From Streptomyces aquilus (GTDB lineage: Bacteria > Actinomycetota > Actinomycetes > Streptomycetales > Streptomycetaceae): a DNA stretch of 64,000 nt. A program made the translations under genes and the position numbers. A model generated the notes under the pieces. It was not told the DNA's origin, made no database searches, and saw only the letters and a program-made list of their open reading frames with translations. The stretch is from positions 2,232,001 to 2,296,000 of the forward strand of contig NZ_CP034463.1 in the NCBI RefSeq assembly GCF_003955715.1, read 5' to 3'. Shown here in pieces: positions 8,392 through 16,342 of this stretch (position 1 is its first letter; every line of letters begins with the position of its first letter).

Positions 8392-8461
8392 TGGTCCCTA
8401 CCTCGCAGAATCCTTGCCGGATGAGTCGCGGCCGGGAATCCGGGGGGTCCCCCGGGTCGGC

Positions 8462-9511
8462 TCAGGACGTCTGTAGTCCCTCTCCGCTCACCTCGTACGT
8501 TCCCGACGCTACCGCGAGCAGCCGGGCGGCCTTCAGCTCGGTCTCCCGCCACTCCCCCTCGGGGTCGGAACCCCAGGTGATCCCGGCGCCGGTGCCGAAG
8601 CGCAGCACGCCCTGGGCGCGGTCGATCCAGAAGGTGCGGATGCCGACGGCCAGCTCCCCGGTGCCCCGGTCGGCGTCGACCCAGCCGATGCCGCCGCAGT
8701 AGGGGCCGCGCGGCGCCGTCTCCAGGGCGTCGATGATCCGCAGGGCGCTGGACTTGGGCGCGCCGGTGACCGAGCCGGGCGGGAACGCGGCGGCCAGCAG
8801 GTCCGGCCAGCCGGCGCCCTCGCGCAGCTCACCGCGGACCGTCGAGACGAGGTGCACCAGTCCGGGGTGCTTCTCCACGGCGCACAGGTCGGGGACGCTG
8901 ACGCTGCCGGTGGCGCAGACCCGCCCGATGTCGTTGCGGACCAGGTCGACGATCATGACGTTCTCGGCGTAGTCCTTCTCCAGGAGGTCCGCCTCGGTGC
9001 GTCCGGTGCCCTTGATCGGCCCGGACTCGACGACCCGGCCGTCGCGGCGCAGGAAGAGCTCGGGTGAGGCGGTGGCGATCTCCACGCCGTGCTCCGGCAG
9101 CCGGATCGTTCCTGCATAGGGTGCCGGGTTGCCACGGGCCAGCAGGGCGGTCAGCGCGTCCACGTCGGCGTCGGGCGCCACCGGCGCGCTCAGGACGCGG
9201 CAGAGGTTCGCCTGATAGACCTCACCGGCCGCGATGTGCTCCCGTATGCGCCGCACTCCCGCCGTGTACCCGGCACGGTCGAGGGACGACGTCCACTCCC
9301 CCACCGCCGGGCCGTGCCACGCCCCCGGCGCCGGGGCGGGCACCGGCTCCTGTCGTACGTCCCGGAAACGGGCGCAGGTCAGACGGCCCTCGAAGTCGGC
9401 ACAGACGGCCCAGAAGCCACTGGAGTCCAGGGCGGCCGGGTCGCTGGTGACGTCGAGGAGACCGGTGGCGACACGGTCACCGAAGCGGGCGAGAGGAGCG
9501 AGGTCGAGCAC
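8462..9511 (-). CDS. pabB: Aminodeoxychorismate synthase component I (PabB-like)
   Basis: This 349-residue chorismate-binding enzyme adds an amino group to chorismate using ammonia from a glutaminase partner (PabA/TrpG, not in this window). The ADC-synthase lysine motif PIKGTGR is present, where anthranilate synthases have PIAGT. Other family motifs are EVYQANLCR, ASPELFLR, DLVRNDIGRV, FPPGSVTGAPK and GPYCGGIGW. It is shorter than E. coli PabB (about 450 residues) because the N-terminal region is trimmed. It starts at GTG 9511 and is the first gene of a pabB-pabC-GNAT leftward unit, divergent from the tRNA cluster. Confidence 0.9.
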   Translation of the reverse strand: MLDLAPLARFGDRVATGLLDVTSDPAALDSSGFWAVCADFEGRLTCARFRDVRQEPVPAPAPGAWHGPAVGEWTSSLDRAGYTAGVRRIREHIAAGEVYQANLCRVLSAPVAPDADVDALTALLARGNPAPYAGTIRLPEHGVEIATASPELFLRRDGRVVESGPIKGTGRTEADLLEKDYAENVMIVDLVRNDIGRVCATGSVSVPDLCAVEKHPGLVHLVSTVRGELREGAGWPDLLAAAFPPGSVTGAPKSSALRIIDALETAPRGPYCGGIGWVDADRGTGELAVGIRTFWIDRAQGVLRFGTGAGITWGSDPEGEWRETELKAARLLAVASGTYEVSGEGLQTS

Positions 9512-9619
9512 GCGTCGAGTCTATGGCGGGTGTCGCGCGGGTGACCTGGTCATGTCCCTTCGGAGCCCCTGAGCAGGTACGCGGGCGGACGCAGCGCAGC
9601 ACGCTGCACAAACGCGTTT

Positions 9620-9647
9620 TTGTACTGGCCCAGGAATCCGCTAGAGT
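9620..9647 (+). promoter_or_regulatory. Promoter of the tRNA Gly-Cys-Val array
   Basis: TTGTAC (9620-9625), a 16-bp spacer and TAGAGT (9642-9647) lie 41 bp before the first tRNA. TAGAGT is a typical -10 of vegetative Streptomyces tRNA operons. No other gene is in this gap. Confidence 0.65.
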
Positions 9648-9688
9648 TCAACACGTCGCCGGGACGCGCAAGCGGAACGGAAAGACAG

Positions 9689-9761
9689 GCGAACGTAGCT
9701 CAGTTGGTAGAGCGCAACCTTGCCAAGGTTGAGGTCGCGAGTTCGAACCTCGTCGTTCGCT
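9689..9761 (+). tRNA. tRNA-Gly (anticodon GCC)
   Basis: This is a 73-nt cloverleaf with acceptor stem GCGAACG/CGTTCGC, anticodon loop TTGCCAA closed by CAACC/GGTTG, and T loop GTTCGAACC. The discriminator is T. It is first in the array. Confidence 0.96.
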
Positions 9762-9802
9762 CGGAAGAGCAAGGGGGATCATCCCGAACCCCCGACACTC
9801 CT

Positions 9803-9876
9803 GGTGGAGTGGCCGAGAGGCGAGGCAACGGCCTGCAAAGCCGTCTACACGGGTTCAAATCCCGTCTCCACCTCCA
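9803..9876 (+). tRNA. tRNA-Cys (anticodon GCA), CCA encoded
   Basis: The acceptor stem is GGTGGAG/CTCCACC and the anticodon loop CTGCAAA is closed by ACGGC/GCCGT. The T loop contains TTCAAAT. The discriminator T9873 is followed directly by CCA in the genome, unlike the other tRNAs here. Only one base separates that CCA from the next tRNA. Confidence 0.95.
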
Positions 9877-9877
9877 A

Positions 9878-9949
9878 GGACGATTAGCTCAGCGGGAGAG
9901 CGCTTCCCTGACACGGAAGAGGTCACTGGTTCAATCCCAGTATCGTCCA
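9878..9949 (+). tRNA. tRNA-Val (anticodon GAC), copy 1
   Basis: This is a 72-nt cloverleaf with acceptor GGACGAT/ATCGTCC and anticodon loop CTGACAC closed by CTTCC/GGAAG. It is identical to copy 3. The T loop is TTCAATC, with A in place of the common G after TTC. Confidence 0.96.
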
Positions 9950-9981
9950 CTGGATCTTCGAGATCATCGAAGGTCTGACCC

Positions 9982-10053
9982 GCGCGATTAGCTCAGCGGG
10001 AGAGCGCTTCCCTGACACGGAAGAGGTCACTGGTTCAATCCCAGTATCGCGCA
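9982..10053 (+). tRNA. tRNA-Val (anticodon GAC), copy 2, variant acceptor stem
   Basis: The body is identical to copies 1 and 3, but the acceptor stem is GCGCGAT/ATCGCGC. Both strands of base pairs 2-71 and 3-70 are changed, so pairing is kept. Confidence 0.96.
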
Positions 10054-10085
10054 CGCAAGATCCACAGTCTCGACTGTGATCCCGA

Positions 10086-10157
10086 GGACGATTAGCTCAG
10101 CGGGAGAGCGCTTCCCTGACACGGAAGAGGTCACTGGTTCAATCCCAGTATCGTCCA
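10086..10157 (+). tRNA. tRNA-Val (anticodon GAC), copy 3
   Basis: The sequence is identical to copy 1 and is the last tRNA of the array. The next sequence is a strong terminator hairpin. Confidence 0.96.
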
Positions 10158-10200
10158 CACACCGAAGCCCCCGGCCTTGTACCGGGGGCTTCTTCGTGTG
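10158..10200 (+). terminator. Terminator of the tRNA array
   Basis: GAAGCCCCCGG (10164-10174) pairs perfectly with CCGGGGGCTTC (10182-10192) around a 7-nt loop. Flanking CACAC and GTGTG extend the stem, and the tail is T-rich. Confidence 0.88.
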
Positions 10201-10219
10201 CGCTCGGCTGTCGGGCCGC

Positions 10220-10513
10220 TCAGCTGGAGAACAGCATGTGGCCGAAGCTCTTGTGCCGCTGATGGTGGCCGTAGTGGCCGCCGTGGTGACCGCCGTGCTG
10301 CGGGGCGCCCCAGGCGGGAGCGGCGGGGGCCGGGTACGCCTGCGGGGCGGCCGGGGGCGGCGGGGCGGGCTGGCTCCACTGGGACTCCAGGCGGGTCAGC
10401 GCCTCCAGCTCGCCGTAGTCCAGGAAGATCCCGCGACAGCCACTGCACTGCTCGATCTGAACACCGTTGCGGTTGTACGTGTGCATGGGCGCGTGACACT
10501 TGGGGCACTGCAT
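10220..10513 (-). CDS. TFIIB-type zinc-ribbon protein
   Basis: This 97-residue protein begins MQCPKCHAPMHTYNRNGVQIEQCSGCRGIFLDYGELEAL, a zf-TFIIB zinc ribbon with CPKC and CSGC as the four ligands. The rest is a Pro/Ala-rich linker and a His-rich tail (HHGGHYGHHQRHK) ending GHMLFSS. The His tail could bind additional metal. The gene is monocistronic, facing the tRNA terminator. Small proteins of this family are common in Actinobacteria and have no defined role. Confidence 0.88.
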   Translation of the reverse strand: MQCPKCHAPMHTYNRNGVQIEQCSGCRGIFLDYGELEALTRLESQWSQPAPPPPAAPQAYPAPAAPAWGAPQHGGHHGGHYGHHQRHKSFGHMLFSS

Positions 10514-10593
10514 CGTCGGCTCAACTCCTCGCCGGTCGGTCCTGCTTCGTGTTCCGCCAGGACAGACACTGTCCGGCTGCGGTCGGTTGCACC

Positions 10594-11529
10594 CTACTTC
10601 GCGAATGTCCCGGTCAACTCCGGTGGGGCGGAACCCATTCGGGCACAGGCGTCGATCAGGGACTGTTCGATCTCGTCCGGCTCACGGTCCGCCGCGAGCG
10701 CCTTCGTGAGGGCCCTGGCGGCGGTCTGCACGGTCACCGCGCGGGCCGGGACGTCCAGGGCGGGCCAGGGGTCTCCGTCCGGCGGTACGGCCGGACCGCC
10801 CGCGGCCCGGTAGGCGTCGAGGAAGCGGGTCCACTCGTCGGGCGGGAGCAGTCCGCAGGCGTACCAGGCTGCCGGGCGGGCGAGGTCCCAGGCGGGGACG
10901 CCGGTGCCGAGGTCGTCGACGTCGATGAGGAGCCACGGGCCGTCCGGGGCGGGGTGGCGGACGAGCTGGCCGAGGTGGAGGTCGCCGTGGCAGAGGGTGC
11001 GGGTGTCCGGCATGGGGGCCTCGGCGCGGGCCCAGGCGGGGAGGGAGGCCCAGGCCGCGAGGACGGGGCGGGTGGCGGGGTGCGGTGGCGCCGCGCGGAG
11101 GCGGTCGACGGCGAGGGCCGCCTTGGCCGGGCCGCGCATCGCGGGGAGGTCCGGGGCGGCCGGGGTGCGGTGGAGACGGGCGAGGAGAGCCGCCGCCGCC
11201 TCCCAGGGGGCCGCGTCCGGGTTCTCCGGGTCCACGGGGGTGCCGTAGGGCCAGAACGTGACGAGGCGGTCGTGGAGGGCGGCCGGGGTGGGGGCGAGCG
11301 GCGGGAGGAGGATGCCCGGGAGACGGGTGGCCGTGGCGAGACGCGGGGCCAGCTCCGCGAGGGGTGTGCTCGGCGCGTGGGCCTTGGCGACCGTGTCGGC
11401 GTGGCGGACGACGGTGGCGTCGGGGCGGTCGGCGAGGGTGCTGGTGCCGCAGACGCAGGTCGTGGTGCGGGCATGGGCCGTGACCTTGGCCCGGACGGTG
11501 AGCTCGGAGAGCAGGGCGGTGGCGGTCAC
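10594..11529 (-). CDS. APH-family phosphotransferase (aminoglycoside phosphotransferase-like)
   Basis: This 311-residue protein has the choline/aminoglycoside-kinase fold. Near residue 185, CHGDLHLGQLV gives the catalytic Asp, and LLIDVDDLGTGVPAWDLA gives the metal-binding Asp. The N-terminal ATP lobe is recognisable mainly from DATVVRHADTVAKAHAP with a probable Lys. In Streptomyces such genes are usually housekeeping kinases of unknown small molecules; resistance should not be inferred. It sits between two small genes on the same strand and has an 80-bp gap to the zinc-ribbon gene. Confidence 0.82.
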   Translation of the reverse strand: MTATALLSELTVRAKVTAHARTTTCVCGTSTLADRPDATVVRHADTVAKAHAPSTPLAELAPRLATATRLPGILLPPLAPTPAALHDRLVTFWPYGTPVDPENPDAAPWEAAAALLARLHRTPAAPDLPAMRGPAKAALAVDRLRAAPPHPATRPVLAAWASLPAWARAEAPMPDTRTLCHGDLHLGQLVRHPAPDGPWLLIDVDDLGTGVPAWDLARPAAWYACGLLPPDEWTRFLDAYRAAGGPAVPPDGDPWPALDVPARAVTVQTAARALTKALAADREPDEIEQSLIDACARMGSAPPELTGTFAK

Positions 11530-11625
11530 GGGGCTCCCTCGGGCGGTGCACGGTCAGGCTGGAGGGTACCGGGGTCCCGCATCGACCGAGGCAGAGCTGT
11601 TCGCGACGACCGCATCGCGGAAAAA

Positions 11626-11664
11626 GCAATGCCGGCGCAGCTCCCCAGCTGCGCCGGCATTTTT
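11626..11664. terminator. Strong bidirectional terminator
   Basis: A perfect 15-bp stem (11628-11642 with 11647-11661) closes a CCCC loop. An A tract lies on the left and a T tract on the right, so it can act on either strand. It most likely ends the leftward transcript of the small gene at 11749-11946 and insulates the phosphotransferase promoter. Confidence 0.9.
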
Positions 11665-11748
11665 GCCGTCCGCCGCACCCCCGTCCCCACGGGGTTTCAT
11701 GGGTGGATGTCCCCGCCCGGACCGCTCTTCCGGGCCTGGGGTCGCCGC

Positions 11749-11946
11749 TCAGCGCCCCAGCATCACGCCCACGGACGACGCCTGTGTGGCCACCGTCTCC
11801 CAGCCTCCGAAGAGGAGGAAGAGCAGGACCGCAGGAGGAAGGGCCATCAGCGTCGCCACCAAGGGGTGGCGACGGCCCGCGCGGCGGGGGCGGAACGTGG
11901 TGCGTCCCTGTGTGCGGACGATCGTCCGCGGTGCCGTGTGGGCCAT
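11749..11946 (-). CDS. Small membrane protein (65 residues)
   Basis: The ATG at 11946 is chosen because GGAGAGGG ends three bases upstream. The protein has a basic N-terminal half (TIVRTQGRTTFRPRRAGRR) and one hydrophobic span (LVATLMALPPAVLLFLLF) followed by a short outer tail. The upstream extension of the frame has no ribosome site. The family and function are not recognised. The gene ends 85 bp from the strong bidirectional terminator. Confidence 0.65.
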   Translation of the reverse strand: MAHTAPRTIVRTQGRTTFRPRRAGRRHPLVATLMALPPAVLLFLLFGGWETVATQASSVGVMLGR

Positions 11947-12136
11947 GGTCCCTCTCCTGACCGTTTCCGTTGTCGTTGGCAGCGGCGGGTGTCTGACCTC
12001 GGGGGACGAGTGCTGCACCCGCCGCTTGACCTCAAATCTAGGCGGGCGGCGAGCGCCGCACGTCATGCCCTCGTACCGATTGCCGGGCCTCCCGGAGGAT
12101 GAGCCATGACCTGCGGAGTACTCCCCTGGGTGGAGA

Positions 12137-12154
12137 CGGAGACCTAGGTCTCCG
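12137..12154. terminator. 18-bp palindrome spanning a stop codon, possible terminator
   Basis: The sequence CGGAGACCTAGGTCTCCG is a perfect palindrome with the TAG of the upstream gene in its centre. It could form a loop-poor hairpin or be a protein-binding site. Its role is uncertain. Confidence 0.3.
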
Positions 12155-12404
12155 GGTCTTCCCGGAGGGGGCGCCCGGTCTGCCCGGTTTTCTCCGAGCT
12201 GTCCTCGCGCGGCACCGGCTGCTCGACCAGCGCCAGGACGCGGGTCGCCATGAAGCGGGCCGTCCGGACGACGGAGCCGCTGCGGGTGACTTCGCTCACT
12301 TCCACGACTCCTCGGCGGACCGCCGTCTCCACTCGGCGGCCCGCTCTGCTCGCCACCACCTCGTACGTGCGCGTCGTGTCCCCTGCGTCCACGACTATCT
12401 CCAC
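12144..12404 (-). CDS. Hypothetical small cytoplasmic protein (86 residues)
   Basis: The GTG at 12404 is preferred because GAAGGG lies about seven bases upstream; the longer frame to 12515 has no such site. The protein (VEIVVDAGDTTRTYEVVASRA at the start) is rich in Val, Arg and Thr in alternating patterns typical of a small beta-barrel, followed by a charged, disordered C-terminus (EQPVPREDSSEKTGQTGRPL). An 18-bp palindrome centred on the stop codon (12137-12154) may be part of its terminator. I do not recognise the family. It is divergent from the Ser/Thr kinase. Confidence 0.65.
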   Translation of the reverse strand: MEIVVDAGDTTRTYEVVASRAGRRVETAVRRGVVEVSEVTRSGSVVRTARFMATRVLALVEQPVPREDSSEKTGQTGRPLREDPET

Positions 12405-12615
12405 GCGATCACCCTTCACGGGTTCAATCCCCCTTCTGCGATGGATGGTTGGGAGAGCGCGGCCGTCAAAGCCCCGCTGTTCGCGCACTCCCTGACCACC
12501 CTTCAATTCTCCCACCGGGCACTGACAATCCGTCGGGACGAGAGGGCGCGGCCTCTGCGCGCGGGCGGCCGCATAAACGTAAGCTGTGGCTCGTCACACG
12601 GACCGGGCAGCGGGG

Positions 12616-14022
12616 ATGAACATGGCGATGATGCGCCTGAGGCGCGAGGACCCGCGCGTCGTCGGCTCGTTCAGGCTTCACAGACGGCTCGGCGCGGGCG
12701 GTATGGGCGTCGTCTACCTGGGCTCCGACAAGAAGGGGCAGCGGGTCGCGCTGAAGGTGATCCGGCCCGATCTGGCGGAGGACCAGGAGTTCCGTTCGCG
12801 GTTCGCGCGTGAGGTCTCGGCGGCCCGGCGGATCAGGGGTGGTTGTACGGCACGGCTGGTGGCGGCCGATCTGGAGGCCGAGCGGCCGTGGTTCGCCACC
12901 CAGTACGTGCCCGGGCCCTCCCTGCACGACAAGGTCGCCGACGAGGGGTCCCTGGTCGCGGCCGAGGTCGCCGCGATCGGTGCGGCGCTGTCGGAGGGGC
13001 TGGTCGCGGTGCACGAGGCCGGTGTGGTGCACCGGGATCTGAAGCCGTCCAACATCCTGCTCTCCCCCAAGGGGCCGCGGATCATCGACTTCGGGATCGC
13101 CTGGGCGACGGGGGCCTCGACGCTCACGCACGTCGGCACCGCCGTCGGCTCGCCCGGCTTTCTCGCGCCGGAGCAGGTGCGCGGCGCGGCCGTCACTCCG
13201 GCCACCGACGTGTTCTCGCTCGGGGCGACGCTGGCGTACGCCTCGATGGGCGACTCGCCCTTCGGGCACGGCAGTTCCGAGGTGATGCTGTACCGGGTCG
13301 TGCACGAGGAGGCGCAGCTGCACGGCGTACCGGACGCTCTTGCTCCGCTCGTGCGGGCCTGTCTCGCCAAGGACCCCGAGGAGCGGCCCAGCACGCTCCA
13401 ACTGTCGTTGCGGCTCAAGGAGATCGCCGCGCGGGAGGCGCAGGGGCTTGCCGACGTACGGCCGCCCGCGCCGCGCGGCGCCGACGTCGACCGGCCCGCC
13501 GGGCGGGTGACCGAGAGCTACTCCGACCCGCAGCGGGTGCAGCAGCGGCGGCCTCAGGGCACGCAGCCGGGGCCCACGCAGCGCACTCCGGCGCCGCGCG
13601 GCGGTACGCCGTCGTCCTCGCGCGGGCCCGCTCCCTCGCGGAACGGGACGCCGTCGCGGGGTGGCGGCCCCACGTCCCGGTCCGGTGCCCGGCCGACCCC
13701 CGCCTCGCGGAACACGACGCGGTCCGGCGGCGGGAGCCGTCCCGCGCCGCGCAGTGGTACGGGGCGTCCGGCGCCCAGGACCACGGGGACGGGCCGGCGG
13801 CCCGCCAATCCGCGGCTGCTGCGGCAGCGGCTGTTCGTGTTCGTGGTCGTGACCCTGCTGGTGGCGCTCGGCATCGCCGCGGCGCAGGGGTGTCAGGGAC
13901 CCGCGCGGGGCATCGGCGGCGACCGTGACGGCGTACGGCAGCAGCAGGTGCACTATCCGCCGCTGGACAAGGGGAAGTTGATGTCCGAGCGGTTCGAGTC
14001 GACGGTGGAGACGTCCGACTGA
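12616..14022 (+). CDS. Membrane-anchored eukaryotic-type Ser/Thr protein kinase
   Basis: This 468-residue kinase has a Gly-rich loop GAGGMGVVY at 26-34, catalytic Lys47, HRDLKPSN at about 139-146, DFG from Asp158, and the activation-segment end GSPGFLAPEQ. The kinase domain ends near residue 275. A 125-residue Pro/Arg/Thr/Ser-rich juxtamembrane linker follows, then one membrane span (about 405-425) and a short outer tail of about 40 residues without PASTA repeats. It should be a PknB-type signalling kinase with an extracytoplasmic stub too small for a known sensor domain. Start codons at 12616 and 12622 are both plausible. It converges on the methyltransferase gene. Confidence 0.9.
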   Translation: MNMAMMRLRREDPRVVGSFRLHRRLGAGGMGVVYLGSDKKGQRVALKVIRPDLAEDQEFRSRFAREVSAARRIRGGCTARLVAADLEAERPWFATQYVPGPSLHDKVADEGSLVAAEVAAIGAALSEGLVAVHEAGVVHRDLKPSNILLSPKGPRIIDFGIAWATGASTLTHVGTAVGSPGFLAPEQVRGAAVTPATDVFSLGATLAYASMGDSPFGHGSSEVMLYRVVHEEAQLHGVPDALAPLVRACLAKDPEERPSTLQLSLRLKEIAAREAQGLADVRPPAPRGADVDRPAGRVTESYSDPQRVQQRRPQGTQPGPTQRTPAPRGGTPSSSRGPAPSRNGTPSRGGGPTSRSGARPTPASRNTTRSGGGSRPAPRSGTGRPAPRTTGTGRRPANPRLLRQRLFVFVVVTLLVALGIAAAQGCQGPARGIGGDRDGVRQQQVHYPPLDKGKLMSERFESTVETSD

Positions 14023-14039
14023 GGCGTCAGAGGGTGACT

Positions 14040-14061
14040 CCCCGGCTCACGGACTCCGGGG
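14040..14061. terminator. Short hairpin between the convergent kinase and methyltransferase genes
   Basis: CCCCGG (14040-14045) and CCGGGG (14056-14061) can pair around a 10-nt loop. The hairpin fits the 40-bp convergent gap, but it is only 6 bp long. Confidence 0.4.
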
Positions 14062-14062
14062 C

Positions 14063-14881
14063 CTACAGCTCGGGGCGGCCCGTCGCCACCGCGTAGAAGG
14101 CGACCGCTGCCGCCGCGCCCACGTTGAGGGAGTCGACGCCGTGGGCCATCGGGATGCGGACCCATTCGTCGGCGGCGACCAGCGCCTGGGTGGAGAGGCC
14201 GTCGCCCTCCGCGCCGAGCATCAGAGCGACGCGGTCCATCTTGTGGGGGGCCGCCTCGTCGAGGGTCTTGGCCTTCTCGTCCGGGGTGAGGGCGAGGAGC
14301 GAGAAGCCGGCCTCGCGGACCGACTCCAGGCCCTTGGGCCAGGTGTCGAGACGGGCGTAGGGGACGGAGAAGACCGCGCCCATCGAGACCTTCACGCTGC
14401 GGCGGTAGAGCGGGTCCGCGCAGTCCGGGGAGAGCAGGACCGCGTCCATCCCCAGGGCCGCCGCCGAGCGGAAGATCGCGCCGATGTTGGTGTGGTCGTT
14501 GACCGACTCCATGACCACGACCCGGCGGGCCGCCTGGAGGAGGTCGGTCGCCGTCGGGAGCGGCTTGCGCTGCATGGAGGCGAGCGCGCCGCGGTGCACG
14601 TGGTAGCCGGTGACCCGCTCGGCGAGCTCCGGGCTGACGGCGTAGACCGGCGCCGGGAGCTCGTCGATGACGTCGCGCATGACGTCGACCCACTTGGCGG
14701 ACAGCAGCATCGAACGCATCTCGTAGCCGGCGTCCTTGGCCCGTCTGATGACCTTCTCGCCCTCGGCGATGAACAGGCCCTCGGCCGGTTCGCGCTTGCG
14801 GCGCAGCTCCACGTCGGTCAGGCCTGTGTAGTCGCGCAGGCGCGGGTCGTCGGGGTCCTCGACGGTGATGAGATCGGCCAC
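14063..14881 (-). CDS. TrmH/SpoU-family RNA methyltransferase
   Basis: This 272-residue SPOUT-class enzyme uses S-adenosylmethionine to methylate a ribose 2'-OH in tRNA or rRNA. The three SpoU motifs are NIGAIFRSAAALGMDAVLL (motif 1 with the catalytic Arg), VALMLGAEGDGLS (motif 2) and IPMAHGVDSLNVGAAAAVA (motif 3). The N-terminal part (about residues 1-100) is a substrate-binding domain of the RlmB/NSUN type (KREPAEGLFIAEGEKVIRRA). The exact target base is unknown. It is 65 bp downstream of cobA on the same strand. Confidence 0.92.
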   Translation of the reverse strand: MADLITVEDPDDPRLRDYTGLTDVELRRKREPAEGLFIAEGEKVIRRAKDAGYEMRSMLLSAKWVDVMRDVIDELPAPVYAVSPELAERVTGYHVHRGALASMQRKPLPTATDLLQAARRVVVMESVNDHTNIGAIFRSAAALGMDAVLLSPDCADPLYRRSVKVSMGAVFSVPYARLDTWPKGLESVREAGFSLLALTPDEKAKTLDEAAPHKMDRVALMLGAEGDGLSTQALVAADEWVRIPMAHGVDSLNVGAAAAVAFYAVATGRPEL

Positions 14882-14945
14882 AGGGTGATACTGCCTTGCT
14901 CTGGGTGCGGTGCCAACGGCTGGGAACGAGTTGGGTTACCCGGGG

Positions 14946-16178
14946 TTACTCGGATGCCTCCGGGCCTACGGTGACGACCTCGCCGATGACGATCACCGCC
15001 GGGGGCTTCACGTCCTCGCGTACGACCGTCTCGCCGACCGTCGCGAGGGTGGCGTCCACGCGGCGCTGGGCGGCCGTGGTGCCCTCCTGGATCAGGGCGA
15101 CCGGGGTGTCCGCCGGCTTGCCGTGGGCCACGAGCGTCTCCGCGATCTTGCCGATCTTGTCCACGCCCATGAGGATCACGAGAGTGCCGGTGAGCCGGGC
15201 GAGCGCCGGCCAGTCGACCAGGGAGCGCTCGTCGCCAGGGGCGACATGGCCGCTGACCACCGTGAACTCGTGTGCGACACCGCGGTGGGTGACCGGGATG
15301 CCGGCCGCGCCCGGGACCGAGATCGAGCTGGAGATGCCGGGGACGACGGTGCAGGGGATGCCGGCCTCGGCGAGGGCGTGCAGCTCCTCCATGCCACGGC
15401 CGAAGACGTAGGGGTCGCCGCCCTTCAGTCGTACGACCGACTTGCCCTGCTTGGCGTGCTCGATCAGCGCGTTGTTGATGGCCTCCTGGGCCATGAAACG
15501 GCCGTACGGGATCTTCGCCGCGTCGATCACCTCGACGTGCGGCGGGAGTTCGGCGAGGAGGTCGCGGGGGCCGAGGCGGTCGGCGATGACGACGTCGGCC
15601 TCGGCGAGCAGGCGGCGGCCGCGGACCGTGATGAGGTCCGGGTCGCCGGGGCCGCCGCCGACGAGGGCGACGCCCGCGGTGCGGGTGCGGTGGTGGGGGG
15701 CGACGAGGGTGCCGTCGCGGAGTCCCTCGACGACCGCGTCGCGGATGGCGGCGGTGTGGCGGGGGTCGCGGCCGCGCGCGTCGGTGGTGAGGACCGCGAC
15801 GGTGACGCCCTCGCTGTGGCCGGTGGCGGGGGTCCAGGCGGTGGCCTGGTCGGCGTCGTCGGAGCGGACGCACCAGACGCGGTGCGCTTCGGCTTCGGCG
15901 GAGGCCGCGGTGTTCGCCGCGGGGTCGCTGGTGGCGATGAGGGCGTACCAGGCGTCGGCGAGGTCGCCGGTCGTGTAGGGGCGCTTCTCCCAGGTGATCT
16001 CGCCCGCGTCCGCCATGGCCTCGACGGAGGGGGTGGCCTCGGGGGACACGAGGAGGATGTCCGCGCCCGCCGCGATCAGGGCCGGGAGGCGGCGCTGGGC
16101 GACCTGGCCGCCGCCGAGGACGACGACCTTGCGGCCGGTGAGGCGGAGGCCTACGGGGTAGGCGGGGTTTTCGGCCAT
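14946..16178 (-). CDS. cobA: Uroporphyrinogen-III C-methyltransferase fused to a siroheme-synthase N-terminal domain
   Basis: This 410-residue protein has CysG-like architecture. Residues 1-150 are the NAD-dependent precorrin-2 dehydrogenase/ferrochelatase-type domain with GGGQVAQRR at 22-30. Residues 168-410 are the SAM-dependent methyltransferase, with VGGGPGDPDLIT near 173 and VRLKGGDPYVFGRG near 236. The second domain makes precorrin-2, the branch point to cobalamin and siroheme. The central CysG dimerisation domain is shortened to about 40 residues, so it is smaller than E. coli CysG (457). GAGGAG lies upstream of the ATG. It follows the cobT fusion on the same strand, separated by a terminator, so it probably has its own promoter. 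Confidence 0.92.
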   Translation of the reverse strand: MAENPAYPVGLRLTGRKVVVLGGGQVAQRRLPALIAAGADILLVSPEATPSVEAMADAGEITWEKRPYTTGDLADAWYALIATSDPAANTAASAEAEAHRVWCVRSDDADQATAWTPATGHSEGVTVAVLTTDARGRDPRHTAAIRDAVVEGLRDGTLVAPHHRTRTAGVALVGGGPGDPDLITVRGRRLLAEADVVIADRLGPRDLLAELPPHVEVIDAAKIPYGRFMAQEAINNALIEHAKQGKSVVRLKGGDPYVFGRGMEELHALAEAGIPCTVVPGISSSISVPGAAGIPVTHRGVAHEFTVVSGHVAPGDERSLVDWPALARLTGTLVILMGVDKIGKIAETLVAHGKPADTPVALIQEGTTAAQRRVDATLATVGETVVREDVKPPAVIVIGEVVTVGPEASE

Positions 16179-16294
16179 GAGGGTGCGGCTCCTCTGGGGG
16201 CTTGGCGGGGGCCCTGACGTGCAGATTTTAAAGGGCGGGCGGTCTGGGCGGCTGAGGTGTCCGGTGGCTGGGCTGCGGTGCCGGGTGCGGGCGC

Positions 16295-16341
16295 ACGGGC
16301 AGAAGGGCTCGAGGGAATCCCCCGAGCCCTCGCGTGCCCGT
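16295..16341 (-). terminator. Terminator downstream of the cobT fusion gene
   Basis: This long hairpin has ACGGGCA (16295-16301) pairing with TGCCCGT (16335-16341) and, nested inside, AGGGCTCG with CGAGCCCT and GGGA with TCCC. It starts 2 bp after the fusion-gene stop codon. Confidence 0.8.
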
Positions 16342-16342
16342 C

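Noticed and set aside
10594..11529. Antibiotic-resistance aminoglycoside phosphotransferase
   Set aside because: The fold motifs are present, but the sequence is far from known resistance enzymes and the context is housekeeping, so only the family is called.
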